Of a DNA stretch of 64,000 nt, positions 10,703-20,520 are shown piece after piece (the stretch's first letter is position 1; each line of letters opens with the position of its first letter). A program made the position numbers and the translations under genes. The stretch spans positions 1 through 64,000 of the forward strand of contig CAUYUJ010014592.1 in NCBI GenBank assembly GCA_963575745.1. The letters run 5' to 3'. The notes under the pieces are model-generated. The model was given only the letters and a program-made list of their open reading frames with translations, was not told the origin of the DNA and searched no databases. The stretch is from Prorocentrum cordatum (Eukaryota > Sar > Dinophyceae > Prorocentrales > Prorocentraceae).

Positions 10703-10917
10703 TCAGGGGCAACGATAAGGGGGGATGTCATAGAGGGGATGTATCGACCCCCAATCACCCATTGATCGCCTAGAAGGGCCCGATAGCCCCAACCTGCCCA
10801 GGAAGGTGCGGATTTACTATACCTGGGGCCTATCGCCGATCTATCGGCGATGACTCGCCGATTCCAGGTCGAGCGTGCCCCCATGTGCCAGTCCCCCCCC
10901 CCAATCGTTGCCCCTCA
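10703..10917. mobile_element. TIR element family C, copy 2 (about 215 bp)
   Basis: The left end TCAGGGGCAACGATAAGG and the right end CCAATCGTTGCCCCTCA are inverted. The interior carries GATAGCCCCAACCTGCCCAG and the ATCGCCGATCTATCGGCGAT palindrome, as in copies 1 and 3. Confidence 0.9.
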
Positions 10918-11435
10918 ATGTTTGGCCCTCCTGACTTGGGCCCCCCTCCCAAAGGGCACGGGGTATTCCAAATCCCTTATTAATCGTCCCCTGGGTCCGG
11001 TGTTTCAAGGCGCCTTTTTTGTAACCGGGGGGGTCCAGTTTATCTTGGCACGGGCGCTCTCTGTGGATTGGAGCTTAGGGGGTCCGGTTTATCAAGGCGC
11101 CCCATCGAAAAGGGGAGTCCGGAGTATTAGGTCGCATTTGGAGGGGGTCCGGTTCTTTAGGGGGGGGTCGATTAAGAAGGGATTTGGAGTACTGCTTCGT
11201 CAGCAGGTGTTCCACAGAAGTGTGCCATACACGCCGCGGTCGGAGGGCTTTTCGGGCCTTCCGTTGGCCTCGAGACCAGCGGTCGTCCGGTGTGCCGGCG
11301 GCGTGTGGCGAGAGACTTGCCCCTGTTCCTCCCCAGGGGGGTGCGGCGCGAGACCGAGAGAGGCCCGATGCCTTGTGTTTGCTGTCATGGAGGGGCCCCC
11401 AGAAGTCTCGGCCCCTTCCCCGGGGGTCGCGCGGG
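10918..11435. other. unique DNA, no gene seen
   Basis: 10,980-11,180 has short repeated phrases such as GGGGGGTCCGGTTTATC and GGGTCCGGTTCTTTAG, suggesting a decayed minisatellite. No coding similarity. Confidence 0.4.
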
Positions 11436-11745
11436 TGGAGGAGGAGAGGAGGTGGAGGAGGAGGAGAAGGGAGGAGGACAGGGGAGGAGGAGGAGGAGGA
11501 GGAGGAGGAGGAAGCCCGAGCGCTGATAGCAGACTGATTGCAGGCGTCTAGATACATTTCACAGCGCCCCAGATAATTGCCTTCCAATTGCTGTTCTGAA
11601 CAGCTGTAGCTCATCTGCAGCACGAGTAAAACCAAGAAAACCAATACCACCTCCAAGAAACTAGCAGAGCACGAACAGTTGTGGAGGGGGGGGGAGGGGG
11701 AGGAGGAGGAGGAGGAGGAGGAGGAGGAGGAGGACGAGGAGGAGG
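11436..11745. repeat. (GAG)n tracts flanking unique DNA
   Basis: GAG repeats at 11,436-11,515 and 11,683-11,745 with about 165 bp of unrecognised sequence between. Confidence 0.85.
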
Positions 11746-12132
11746 TTGCATGAGGAGCAGCTGGAAGAGTAGGAGGCAAAGGGTGTGGAGGGGGGGGGCA
11801 CTGGCTCGCCTCGCTGCGCTCCGCGCCGCGCGCTGCGCGGGGAGTCGTCCTCCGCGACCTCGCGCCCCCCTTCCCCAGGCCGCGGGGGTGACCTACATTC
11901 GTCGGGCGCCCCCAAACGGGGTGGTGACCCCAACGTGTGGTGAGTCGGCGGGGGTTCGGGGTCACCGCACGGTTTTGGGACTCGAGTCCCTCTCCGAGGA
12001 TGTCTCGGGCCATTGGGGCATCCAGGGTCCAAAAATCGTGCGGTGACGGACCGTGCGGTGAGGTCTTGGAGGGTTCCGAGGTCACCGCCCGGCTCGTCAT
12101 CGCACTGTTTCGGGACTCCAAACAAAAGAGGG
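11746..12132. other. GC-rich unique DNA, no gene seen
   Basis: Contains three loosely repeated GGGGTCACCGCACGGTTTTG-like phrases (11,950-12,110), possibly an old tandem duplication. No gene. Confidence 0.4.
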
Positions 12133-12345
12133 TCAGGGGTAACGATAGGTGGGGATAGGCATACGGGAGGATGCATCGACCACCAATCGCCCATTGATCG
12201 CCGATGGGGGCCCGATGGCCCCAACCTGCCCAGGGAGGTGCGGATTCACCATCGGGGGTATATCGCCGATCCATCGGCGATGTATCGCCGATTCCAGGTG
12301 GATGCATCCCCCCCTACGCCATTCCCCCCCTATCGTTGCCCCCCA
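12133..12345. mobile_element. TIR element family C, copy 3 (213 bp)
   Basis: The left end TCAGGGGTAACGATAGG and the right end CTATCGTTGCCCCCCAGG are inverted. The interior matches copies 1 and 2, including GATGGCCCCAACCTGCCCAG and ATCCATCGGCGATGTATCG. It abuts family D copy 2 directly. Confidence 0.9.
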
Positions 12346-12510
12346 GGAGGGTAATGACTAGGGGGGGGTCGATGTCATGGCCAGGGCCATGATATTTCCT
12401 CAGATTTCATGGCGCCTATTCTTGTTTCATTACGTCCCTGGCTCCCCCGCTGGGCCGCGCACGTGCCGCCGGCCATGATTTCCGCCCCCCCTCCTGGACG
12501 TCCCCCTCTC
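12346..12510. mobile_element. TIR element family D, copy 2 (165 bp)
   Basis: The left end AGGAGGGTAATGACTAGGGG and the right end CTCCTGGACGTCCCCCTCTC are inverted. The interior carries ATTTCATGGCGC, TTCATTACGTCCC and GGGCCGCGCACGTGCCGCCGG as in copy 1. Confidence 0.88.
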
Positions 12511-13156
12511 GGCCGCCCCCCATACATGGGGGGTGAAGAAATGGCCCCTGTAGGGCCCTGTCCTTCACCCCCCCATGCAGGTTTACGTGGCATCGTCGGG
12601 GGACCTCGCCTGTCCCCCACGCTTTGCGGATACTTATCGCGCCCGGCGTGGCCTCGATTCGGACTCGACGCGGGCGTGGCGTGGACTCGACACGGAGTTG
12701 ACACGGACTTGTCACAGATTCGACGCGCTCGATACGGATTCGACATAAATGCGACACGGATGGCTGGCGCGATTGCACAGACGATCCCCCAAAGATGCAA
12801 AATATATCAGACCAACCCCCATTCGGAGGTGGATGGACCTCCTACCCTGACACGTCGATTAAGGAATTGGCAGTTTTCGGTTCGCGAGAGGGCGTCGCGG
12901 CCATCATTTTTGCGGGTCTAGGTCCGTAGGTTTCGGTCCCAGGCCGCTTTCACTAAGGGGAGGTTTACTAGAGGGAGGTCTGTCCACCGCCGACCCACTA
13001 CCACCCGCCCGACCCTGGGAGCGGTTTTTTCGTCCCGAGCAAGCTCCTGCTACGGTCCCCATGGCTCGGCGAGGGTCTCCGGAGGCCGACGAGAGAACCA
13101 GCAAGCATCCGTGATGAACTGTCCAAGGCATCGGAGATCTGTCGGCGGCGAGCCTC
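12511..13156. other. unique DNA with CGACACGGA minisatellite
   Basis: 12,640-12,760 is a degenerate tandem array of about 10-bp units (CGACACGGAC, CGACGCGGGC, CGATACGGATT). No gene seen in the remainder. Confidence 0.6.
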
Positions 13157-13412
13157 GGGGTGAAGCACCGCATGGGATGCAGGGGCTGCCAGAGTGAGGA
13201 GGATCACGAAACACGCAATGGCAGAAACATGCACTGTCAGAGGCCCGTGCCGATTTCTCGGACCGGTGCTGAAACTCCTTGGCGGCGTCGGTTGCGCCGC
13301 CACTGGCGCGCTCCGCGCGCCAGAGGGGGGTCCAGCGCCGATCCAAGAGATCCGCGCGGACCTCCGAAAGTGTAATGTTTGTCGGCTGCGAGCCCGGGGA
13401 GGGAAGTGAGAA
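13157..13412. mobile_element. TIR element family E, copy 1, within a longer repeat
   Basis: The core 13,241-13,364 begins AGGCCCGTGCCGATTTCTCG and ends GATCCAAGAGATCCGCGCGG then ACCTC, an inverted pair. Homology to the copy at 34,151-34,365 extends outside the core: GCACCGCATGGGATGCAGGG on the left and TCGGCTGCGAGCCCGGGG on the right. The third copy is at 37,160-37,285. Confidence 0.75.
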
Positions 13413-13439
13413 GGGGCGTACCTTCTCTCGGGGGCGACC

Positions 13440-13612
13440 AAGAGGGGGGTGATGACTGGGAGGGGGATCTCATGGCGTGGGCCACGAAATCTCCTCAGAC
13501 TTCATGGCGCCTCTTCTAATTTCATTACGTCCCCGCCCCCCCCCCCTCCTGGGCCGCGCACATGCCGCTGGCCATGATTCACCCCATCCCCCCTCTTGGA
13601 CGCCCCCCTCTT
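13440..13612. mobile_element. TIR element family D, copy 3 (173 bp)
   Basis: The left end AAGAGGGGGGTGATGACTGG and the right end TTGGACGCCCCCCTCTT are inverted. Same interior boxes as copies 1 and 2. Confidence 0.88.
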
Positions 13613-13935
13613 GGCCGCCCCCGATTCTCGGGAGGCTCGGAAGGCCTCGGGTTTGCCTAGAAGTGCTCTGGGCCTTCTCCAGAGACACGCAGAGGGCTTC
13701 GCCGAGGGCCGGAGGCCTTCTCCGAGGGCCGAGGGCTCCTCACCTGCCCCTCGGGCGCGCCGCCGAATCCATAGGCTGTTCATAGGCTGTCCATCGGCTG
13801 TCGTAAAGAGCGTGTCAGGCCGAGGGGGGCACAGGTCCTCCGCCCCCTGGCCTGTCGCAGCAGCGCCGGGAGCATCCAGTGGTCCCATCGGCGTTGCTTC
13901 GAAGAGAACCGCGCCCGACGCGGCGAGGAATGCGA
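13613..13935. other. GC-rich unique DNA, no gene seen
   Basis: Short direct repeats of GAGGGC(C/T)GAGG, GGCCTTCTCC and CATAGGCTGT. No supported coding. Confidence 0.4.
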
Positions 13936-14102
13936 GGAGGGGGAGGAGGAGGAAGAGGAGGAGGAGGAGGAGGAGGAGGAGGAGGAGGCGGCGGAGGAGG
14001 AGGAGGAGCATGAGGAGGAGGAGGGGGGGGGAGGAGGAGGAGGAGAGAAGGAGCAGGAGGAGGAGGAGGAGGAGGAGGAGGAGGAGGAGGAGGAGGAGGA
14101 TG
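13936..14102. repeat. (GAG)n tract
   Basis: GAG repeat of about 165 bp with GCG and CAT interruptions. It abuts the retrotransposon remnant to its right. Confidence 0.95.
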
Positions 14103-14189
14103 TCCCAGCCTTCACTGTCGCCGCGCAGAGGCGTTACGACGCAGGACACGCCTTCCGCGGCAGTGTTCGCATTCCCGCACCCTGCTGCG

Positions 14190-15255
14190 GCCGGTGTGGA
14201 GCAGGGCGCCCAAGGCGAACGACCTCGAGGAGGTGTGGCGGCTGGAGTCCAGCAGCCGCAGTCCTCTGCCTGTGCTGGCCGGCCGCGGGTGCACGGCAGG
14301 GCCATGCGTGACCTAGAGTCGCTCCGCGCCACAGATGTGCATGCCGCTTTCTCCGAGCACCGCCGAACCTGCATGCTCTCCGGAGGCGGCCCAGGAGCCG
14401 GCAGCTTCTGGAGCACTGCCCCCGCGCATCGTGCACTGCGCGCTCCCAACGCGCAGCGGGCGTGGGCAACTCGAATGAGACTTGGGCTGGCGGCGCCGCC
14501 GCAGAGAGGCTTGGCGTGCTCGCTTCGCAACGCTTGTGATGATGACTCCTGCGGCGTGCCGCTGGACGACAACCTGCATCATCCTAGCGTGTGCGCGGCG
14601 GGGCGGAAGCAGCGCCTGCGGTGCCACAGCGGCGTCGCGACCACCCTCCGGCGCCACTTGGAGCGGACCGGGGCGTTCGTCGACATCGAGCGGCACCTGT
14701 GGGAGCTCTACACCATCCAGGATGGCGCCGTGCACGCGAGCATCATGGACCTCCTGGCGTGGGGGCCGGCGTCGGGGCGGCGGTTCCTCATCGACGTCGC
14801 CATCCGCTCCCCGTTCGCAAAGGGGCTCGGCGACGCCAGCAGCGATCCCGGCTTGGCGGCCATTGCGGGGGAGCGGGACAAGGTGTCGCGCAATGGCCCT
14901 GCCGTCGTACCCTCCGCGGTTGAGCAGCTGGGGCGGCAAGGCACGGTCGCCCCGGGCCCCCCAGACGCTCGCCGCCTTGCACAGGGAGAGCTGCGAGCAC
15001 GGGCGGCTGCGGCCCGGGACGGGCCAGGCCACTTCCCCGAGCTTCTGGGTCCAGCGGTCGGACATCGACGCCACGGTCGTCCAGTCTGTCGCGCAGACAG
15101 CCCTGCCCGCGCTCGGGGCGAGCACGCTCCAGGCGCTCGGCTGGCTTGCCAGGCAGCACAGCCGCGGGGCGCGGCCGGCAGCGGGCGGAGACGCCCGCGG
15201 AGGGCGAGGTGGGGCGCCTCGGGACGGAGAAGCACCCAGAGGGCAAGAACGCTGA
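14190..15255 (+). pseudogene. 3' end of a non-LTR retrotransposon ORF with restriction-like endonuclease, frameshifted
   Basis: Plus-strand reading gives GPGAGSFWS, then about 35 residues on a C..C..CG.PLDDN.HHPSVC cysteine/histidine cluster, then ERTGAFVDIERHLWELY, ASIMDLLAWGP and RRFLIDVAIRSPF, ending in a K..RNGPAVVP..VE.LGRQG block. This order (zinc-binding cluster, E, D-x14-D-V, K..R(Y), P..E..GR.G) is the pattern I know from C-termini of dinoflagellate and R2-like non-LTR retrotransposon polyproteins with a PD-(D/E)XK endonuclease. The matching continuation (DIDATVVQSVAQTALPALG, near 15,065-15,125) lies one frame over, so an indel sits at about 14,940-14,970, near a C-run. No reverse transcriptase is visible upstream, where a (GAG)n tract begins. 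It is therefore a truncated, inactive copy. Family assignment is by pattern recognition only. Confidence 0.6.
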
Positions 15256-15597
15256 GCTGGCCGCGAAACATACTTTCCCACTGTGCGGAGGCGGAGCACT
15301 GATGCGCCAACCGCGCCCCGGAAGAAGAAGAGGATGAGGAGGAGGACTTGCGTATCGGACAGGCGGTTGGGACTCTGGCACGTAGGCCGCTTCAACACCC
15401 TGGCGTGGACAAGCAACCGCCCCACGAGGCCTACGGCTGCCACGCCAGGGGTGCCGAACGTCAGCGCGCAGCGGTCCGTCCTCCCTCCCAGGGGTGAGGG
15501 GCGGGTGGAGGGGAGGGAGAAGGGGAAGTGGGAGGGCCCGCCAGGCCCACCCTGGCTCCTTCGAGGGCCCGCAGGTTGCTTGCCGGGCCAGGCCAGG
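15256..15597. other. unique DNA, no gene seen
   Basis: May include 3' untranslated sequence of the retrotransposon remnant; a short GAAGAAGAAGAGG tract at 15,320 could be its tail. Otherwise featureless. Confidence 0.4.
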
Positions 15598-15752
15598 AGA
15601 AGCAGGAGGAGGAGGAGGAGGAGGAGGAGGAGGAGGAGCAGGAGGAGGAACAGGAGGAGGAGCAGGAGGAGGAGGAGGAGGAGGAGGAGGAGGAGGATCG
15701 AGGAGGAGGAGGAGGAGAAGGAGGAGGAGGAGGAGCAGGAGGAGGAGGAGGC
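15598..15752. repeat. (GAG)n tract
   Basis: GAGGAGGAG with GCAGGAGGA interruptions. Confidence 0.95.
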
Positions 15753-15927
15753 GGTGCCTTGGCCAGGGCGTGGCCCGGGCAGCTGCCGCGCGCGGAGCGA
15801 GAATGCCGGGGCGCCGCAGCGAGGCCTCTTGGGGGCCGCCGTCTGCAGCCTCGTGGAGCCCGGGCGCGCCCGGGAGCTGCCGTGGGGCCAGGAGGGCTCT
15901 GCGGGGGGGCCAGGGGGGCGAAGCCCA
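15753..15927. other. GC-rich spacer
   Basis: Unique spacer between two GAG-type arrays. No gene. Confidence 0.4.
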
Positions 15928-16232
15928 GGAGGAGGAGGAGGAGGATCGAGGAGGAGGAGGAGAAGGAGGAGGAGGAGGAGGAGGATCGAGGAGGATCGAG
16001 GAGGATCGAGGAGGATCGAGGAGGATCGAGGAGGAGGAGGATCGAGGAGGATCGAGGAGGATCGAGGAGGAGGAGGAGGAGAAGGAAGAGGAGGAGGAGG
16101 ATCGAGGAGGATCGAGGAGGATCGAGGGGGATCGAGAAAGAGGAGGAGGAGGAGGAGGAGGAGGGGGAGGAGGATCGAGGGGGATCGAGGGGGATCGAGA
16201 AAGAGGAGGAGGAGGGGGAGGAGGAGTAGGAG
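15928..16232. repeat. GAGGATCGAG minisatellite
   Basis: A GAG array that has evolved into a 10-bp unit GAGGATCGAG repeated in blocks, then GGGGGATCGA and GAAAGAGGAGG. A higher-order GAG array not seen elsewhere in the window. Confidence 0.9.
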
Positions 16233-16313
16233 TACGTGCTTTTTTCTGACCTGAGGGGGTCTGGGGGGGATCGGATGGCACGGCCTGAGTCCGTAAGCCC
16301 TGAGCCGGAGCAG

Positions 16314-16554
16314 TGGGGTCGGAGCAGATGAGGTCGGAGGACCGCGCCGCATCGCCGATGCATCGGCGATGCATCAGCGATGCGTCTTGATGTGGGGCAC
16401 GATTTTCTCCACGCCGACTTCGCCGATGCATCGCCGACGTCGCCAGTTTATGGCCGATACATCGCCGATACATCGGCGATGCATCGTCGATGCATCGGCG
16501 ATGCGGCGAGATCCTCTGATCCCTATCTACTCGGACCCATTCCAGGAGGCCTCT
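16314..16554. mobile_element. TIR element family H, copy 1 (about 240 bp)
   Basis: The left end GGGGTCGGAGCAGATGAGGT and the right end CCCTATCTACTCGGACCCAT are inverted. The interior consists of GCATCGCCGATGCATCGGCG-type palindromic repeats, plus CTTGATGTGG and TCTCCACGCCGAC segments shared with copies at 18,862-19,096 and 24,961-25,106. Confidence 0.85.
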
Positions 16555-17250
16555 AAGTATTCACAGTCGTTGACGCATGAACGCAATAGTTTGCGGTCTG
16601 GGCGTGATCGTTGCGTGTGGATGGCAACCGTGCGTTCTTTGAAACGCAGTCGTTGCCGCCCCGTGCAGCAGTCTGCGCCCCCCACCAGCAAGAGTTGAGA
16701 TGCAACAGTGAACCACCCGAACCCGACAACTGGCGTTTACTAACTAAACGGCCCTGGGCATTTACTAACCAGCCCTGCCCTGTTCGATTCCTTCGTTGGG
16801 CGCGTTTACTCGACGACTTCGCGTGTCGGGGTGGTTACTATTATGGGGGTGGATGTGTTGACCTCTACTGTGCACCTCCCCCCGCCACACCATTTGCCGA
16901 GCATTTTCTTTTTGGGTGGAGGGCAAAGGGTGAAATCTGAAGTGCCGTTTCGATGGGTTCTCGAGGCTTGAATCTGCACAAGGTGAATCACAAGATTTGA
17001 CTTTCGAGGTGCACAGTCTCACATGGATTTCACCCTCAGCCCTCCGCCCTGAGAACATGCTCCGATTTGGGCTGCCCCCCATCGCTGCAGAGCTCGAGTC
17101 GGCCTCCTTCTTGAGTTCTGGAAAGGGGAGCCCTCTCGTTTCAGGGCCCCGACGCTTCGGGCACGGCGCCGGGCGGTCCCCGGGGGGGGGGGGGAGACGG
17201 AAAGCAAGGGCATATGAAACATGTGGGACACATGCTTGGATGTGTGTGTA
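16555..17250. other. unique DNA, no gene seen
   Basis: Some repeated phrases (TTTACTAAC.. near 16,735-16,770). The frames on both strands lack recognisable motifs. Confidence 0.4.
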
Positions 17251-17433
17251 CCCATCGGTCGTTGAAAGTAGGTATTCTGGGATTCCCAGATTCCAATCTA
17301 CTTTCAGCGCCTTCCTACTTCAAGAGTCGAGTGGTTTTCCCTCTTCCTTCCTCTTCAGGGGGCGTGCGGAAACCCAATCTATTTCCAACGCCTTCCTACT
17401 TCATGTTTCTACCTACTTCTTCCGACCGATTGG
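17251..17433. mobile_element. TIR element family G, copy 1 (183 bp)
   Basis: The left end CCCATCGGTCGTTGAAAGTA and the right end TACTTCTTCCGACCGATTGG are inverted. The internal direct repeats CCAATCTACTTTCAGCGCC and CCAATCTATTTCCAACGCC are also present in the copy at 34,825-35,001. Confidence 0.85.
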
Positions 17434-17761
17434 TATTGTTGATTTGTGCGTCCCTGGGGCCCTTCATGTGTTGTCGTCAGGTGTTGTCGTCTGCTGTTGG
17501 CCTCCTGGTCTGAGCCAGGGCTTGAGATCTAAACGCTGTGTTGCTGCACTTTGGCTGTGTTTGTGTTTCGTTTTGGCAGGGAGGCACGGGAAAAGAGGTA
17601 GAACAAAACAACAGCAAGCCGAAACAACGTTTAGGCCCAGCCGTGGTCTCAGCTCCCCAGGACCTACGCTGAGTGCAGAGGCGCGCCATCCGCACTGCCA
17701 TTACCGAGTCAGCAACAGAATCCAAGAGGCCCTCTCAGGAGCCTCTTCTGAAGCAGCATGA
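17434..17761. other. unique DNA, no gene seen
   Basis: No supported gene or repeat. Confidence 0.4.
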
Positions 17762-17989
17762 AGTCGGGCATGTCCCTCTACAGGAGGAAACTATTCAAGA
17801 ACAGTACAAACAAGTGGTCAGGGGACGATGTTTGTTGATACTGTTTGGATGGATTGTTTTGGATATCTGTTGACTATGGATTGATTTGGATATCTGTTGA
17901 TTGATAGTCATGGATTGATTGGGATATCTGTTGACCATGTCTGCTTTCTCCTCCCAGATCCGCCGACAGCAGGGCAGTGCCCAGCCTGG
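17762..17989. mobile_element. TIR element family A, copy 3 (about 228 bp, diverged right end)
   Basis: The left end AGTCGGGCATGTCCCTCTAC is intact. The right end CAGATCCGCCGACAGCAGGG then CAGTGCCCAGCC is a degraded form of the usual end. A tandem array of GGATTGATTTGGATATCTGT-like units (17,855-17,935) has expanded it. Confidence 0.7.
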
Positions 17990-18084
17990 GAGTGGCGGGG
18001 CACTGCGCCCTCGGCGCTCGTCGTTCCGCACCCCGCCGGGGGCCGTCGAGGTCCGCCGGGGGACCCCCGAAGACCGCCGAGCCT

Positions 18085-18244
18085 GGACATCAGGCAGTGG
18101 CGGAGCGTCCTGGCTCGCCTACAGCCCCCCGTCAAGAAGGTTCTCAGAGCCTTGCGGCCTCCAGGAAATGTGATGAGGCCACGTCTGGCTGGCTGGGACT
18201 GTCTTGGGTTAACACATCGGGTTTATGATGTTCTAAGAACATAG
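18085..18244. repeat. dispersed repeat N, left part, interrupted by B copy 1
   Basis: CAGGCAGTGGCGGAGCGTCC, GCCTAC and GTTCTCAGAGCC match AAGCAGTGGAGAAGCGTCCT, GCCTAC and GTTCTAAGAACC at 36,805-36,860. The matching right part (GGGTTCTAAGAACATT and CCGGGACGGTGGGTCCCTGC) lies at 18,790-18,861, beyond the B element. This suggests B inserted into N. Confidence 0.55.
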
Positions 18245-18771
18245 TTCCCTACCCAGGCTCTGCCTAGAAGGGTTCTTACTCTCTTAGCTTCAAGGGGCCT
18301 GGCAGTGCAAGGCGCCCCGGGCGGTTCCCCCAGTCCCCTGGGAGCGGTTCCCCCCAGTCCCCTGGGAGGTTTAGCTTTAGCTTTAGCTTTAGCTTAGCTT
18401 TAGCTTAGCTTTAGCTTAGCTGTAGCTTAGCTTTAGCTCAGCGTTTCGCTTAGCTTGTTGCTTAGCGTTTAGCGTAGCGTTAGCTTAGCTTTAGCTTAGT
18501 TTTAGTTTAGCTTTAGCTTAGCTTTAGCTTAGCTTTAGCTTAGCTTTAGCTTAGCTGTAGCTTAGCTGTAGCTTAGCTGATGCTCAGCTTTAGCTTAGCG
18601 TTAGCTCTTCTTTAGCTTAGCTTTAGCTTAGTTTTAGCTTAGCTTTAGCTTAGCTATGGCTTAGCTTTAGCTTAGCTTTAGCTTAGTTTTAGCTTAGCTT
18701 TAGCTCAGCGTTACTGTTACTACTAATGCTGCTTTCCTAGGGGTTCCAACTCCTAGGTAGGGTCGCACTGG
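18245..18771 (-). mobile_element. TIR element family B, copy 1 (527 bp, TTAGC array)
   Basis: Begins TTCCCTACCCAGGCTCTGCC then TAGAAGGGTTCTTAC, and ends GGGGTTCCAACTCCTAGGTA then GGGTCGCACTGGG. The outer CCCTACC../..GGTAGGG ends are inverted repeats. The interior has GGCGCCCCGGGCGGTTCCCC and a roughly 350-bp TTAGCTTTAGC/TTAGCT array. Orientation is opposite to copies 2, 3, 5 and 6. No coding capacity. Confidence 0.9.
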
Positions 18772-18861
18772 GATAATTTTTGTTCTTGGAACAGCATTGG
18801 GTTCTAAGAACATTTCGTGGTAGGATTATAGGACTGCCGGGACGGTGGGTCCCTGCTCAAT

Positions 18862-19096
18862 TCCTAGATGGGTCTGAGTAGATGGTGTCGGAGGCTCGCG
18901 CCGCATCGCCGAGGCATAGCCGTTGCGGCTTGATGTGGAACCCGATGTCCTCCACACCGACGTCGCCGATGCATGGCCGACGTCGCCGGTGCATCGCCGA
19001 TGCATCGCTGATGCATCGCCGATGCATCGCCGATGTATCGGCGATGCGGCTCGTTCTTCCGACCCCATCTATTCGGACCCCATCTAGGAGGCCTCT
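18862..19096. mobile_element. TIR element family H, copy 2 (235 bp)
   Basis: The left end CCTAGATGGGTCTGAGTAGA and the right end CTATTCGGACCCCATCTAGG are an inverted pair. The interior has GCATCGCCGATGCATCGC palindromic repeats and CTTGATGTGG as in copy 1. Confidence 0.9.
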
Positions 19097-19400
19097 TATG
19101 TCCAATGGAAGGAAAATCCCATGGAGGCTTGTCCAAGGGGGATTTCTCCTGTGGGGTGGTCCGGATCCCGGCCAGTTGGTTGTCTAAGGGGTCGTCCGGG
19201 GTAGGCCGTCCTTGTCGTCATCCAATCAGCATGGGTTGCCCGGGGGTTCGCCAGGAGTTTTGCCTATGTGCTCATGTTGCCGTCGACCCTCGTGGTTGAC
19301 AAGGGCTCCGTCGGCGAATTGTTCCTTGGCCGGCGGCCATGGGAGACCCAAGCGGCGTCACAGTGGCGGCGGGACGCGCCTTGGGCACAGCAAGGCTCGA
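19097..19400. other. unique DNA, no gene seen
   Basis: No supported gene or repeat. Confidence 0.4.
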
Positions 19401-19577
19401 CTACACGTAAGAGAGACCTCTCGCCGGAGTGACCTTTTGGTGCGGGCCCAAAGGGCCCCCCGATCGCCAAACGCGATGCGGCAGTTGCGTCTCGCGCGCT
19501 CGTTTTTGGTCTCCCCGCGGCCCCCAAGAAGCCGCGCACCAGAGGTCACTCTTACCCAGGGTCACTCTTGCGTGTAG
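19401..19577. mobile_element. TIR element family F, copy 1 (177 bp)
   Basis: The left end CTACACGTAAGAGAGACC and the right end GGTCACTCTTGCGTGTAG are inverted. The interior has GTGACCTTTTGGTGCGGGCC and a second GGTCACTCTTACCC box. Copies are at 37,323-37,505 and 38,073-38,240. Confidence 0.9.
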
Positions 19578-19757
19578 TTGAAAGGCGCTCCCAGGGAACG
19601 CCGGGAGGGAGGGCCGGAGGGGGCGCGGAAGGGAGGCACGCTCCGGCCAGGAAGGCCGCCGCGTGCGGCGTGTCGAGGAGTAGGGCAGGGCTCGAGCTGA
19701 GCGGTGCTCTGGCGATGTCGTGGGCCGTTGTCGTTTCGGCTGCGCTCTGCGGCGAAG
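19578..19757. other. GC-rich unique DNA
   Basis: Spacer between family F copy 1 and a CTC array. Nothing recognised. Confidence 0.4.
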
Positions 19758-20008
19758 GCTCCTCCTCCTCCTCCTCCTCCTCCTCCTCCTCCGCCTCCTC
19801 CTCCTCTCTCCCTCTCCTCCTCCCCTCCTCCCCTCCTCCTCCTCCCCCTCCCCCTCCCCCATCCCCTTCCCCTCCTCCTCCTCTTCCTCCTCCTCGTCCT
19901 CCTCCTCCCTCCTCCTCCTCTTCCTCCTCCTCCTCCTCCTCCTCCTCCTCCTCTTCCTCCTCCTCCCCCTCCCCCTCCTCCTCCTCCTCATCCCCCTCCC
20001 CCTCCTCC
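19758..20008. repeat. (CTC)n tract, about 250 bp
   Basis: CTC with CTTCCT and CCCCTCCCC interruptions. Confidence 0.95.
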
Positions 20009-20123
20009 TGTCAGGCGATCGCAAGCATGGATTCATGGGGGCGAGTATTAGCGGCGGGTCCCGTTTCCATGGCTAATCGCGGGTTTCCGCCGCCGGGCGA
20101 GGCAGCACTGGCCGCGCGCCCCC

Positions 20124-20163
20124 GATCCATGGATTTGGCGACCGCGCGCCAAATCCATGGATC
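20124..20163. repeat. perfect 17-bp inverted repeat (hairpin)
   Basis: GATCCATGGATTTGGCG (20,124-20,140), loop ACCGCG, then CGCCAAATCCATGGATC (20,147-20,163). Each arm itself contains the palindrome GATCCATGGATC. Neighbouring ATCCATGG and TCCATGGCTAATCG boxes (20,068-20,180) suggest a small palindromic element. Function unknown. Confidence 0.85.
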
Positions 20164-20520
20164 GCTAATCCATGTTTGTGCGTCACCGAGGGTGGAGGCC
20201 ATCACGAGGGAGGAAGACGAAAGGCAGCACGAGCTCCTGAAGAAAAGAAACACACTGCTCGGATCGAGCCCTCTGGAGCAGGTCCGAGCACTGCGTGGCG
20301 AGCGGAGCGACTACTCCCATCCATGAGCTTGTTTGGCTCGAGCCGCTTGTTTTACGCGCAAGGGCAGCCGCCCTCTTTGCGCCCCCGCCTCGTCCGCCAG
20401 CGGCGGTCGCTCCTCAGCCCCCGCCATGGGCTGCGAGAGCAGCAAGAGCTGCTCGACCATCAACAGGGAGTACACCCCAGAGAAGGTGCCCGCGGGGATC
20501 GGGCACCCGGCGGCGAGGGA
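20164..20520. other. GC-rich unique DNA, no gene seen
   Basis: The plus frame (about 20,176-20,520) has no recognisable domain and runs on into a CTC array. Not supported as a gene. Confidence 0.4.

Noticed and set aside
15283-16352. Open frames of 300-680 codons on both strands around 14,300-16,350
   Set aside because: They are products of GAG and GAGGATCGAG arrays. Only the segment 14,190-15,255 on the plus strand carries meaningful motifs.
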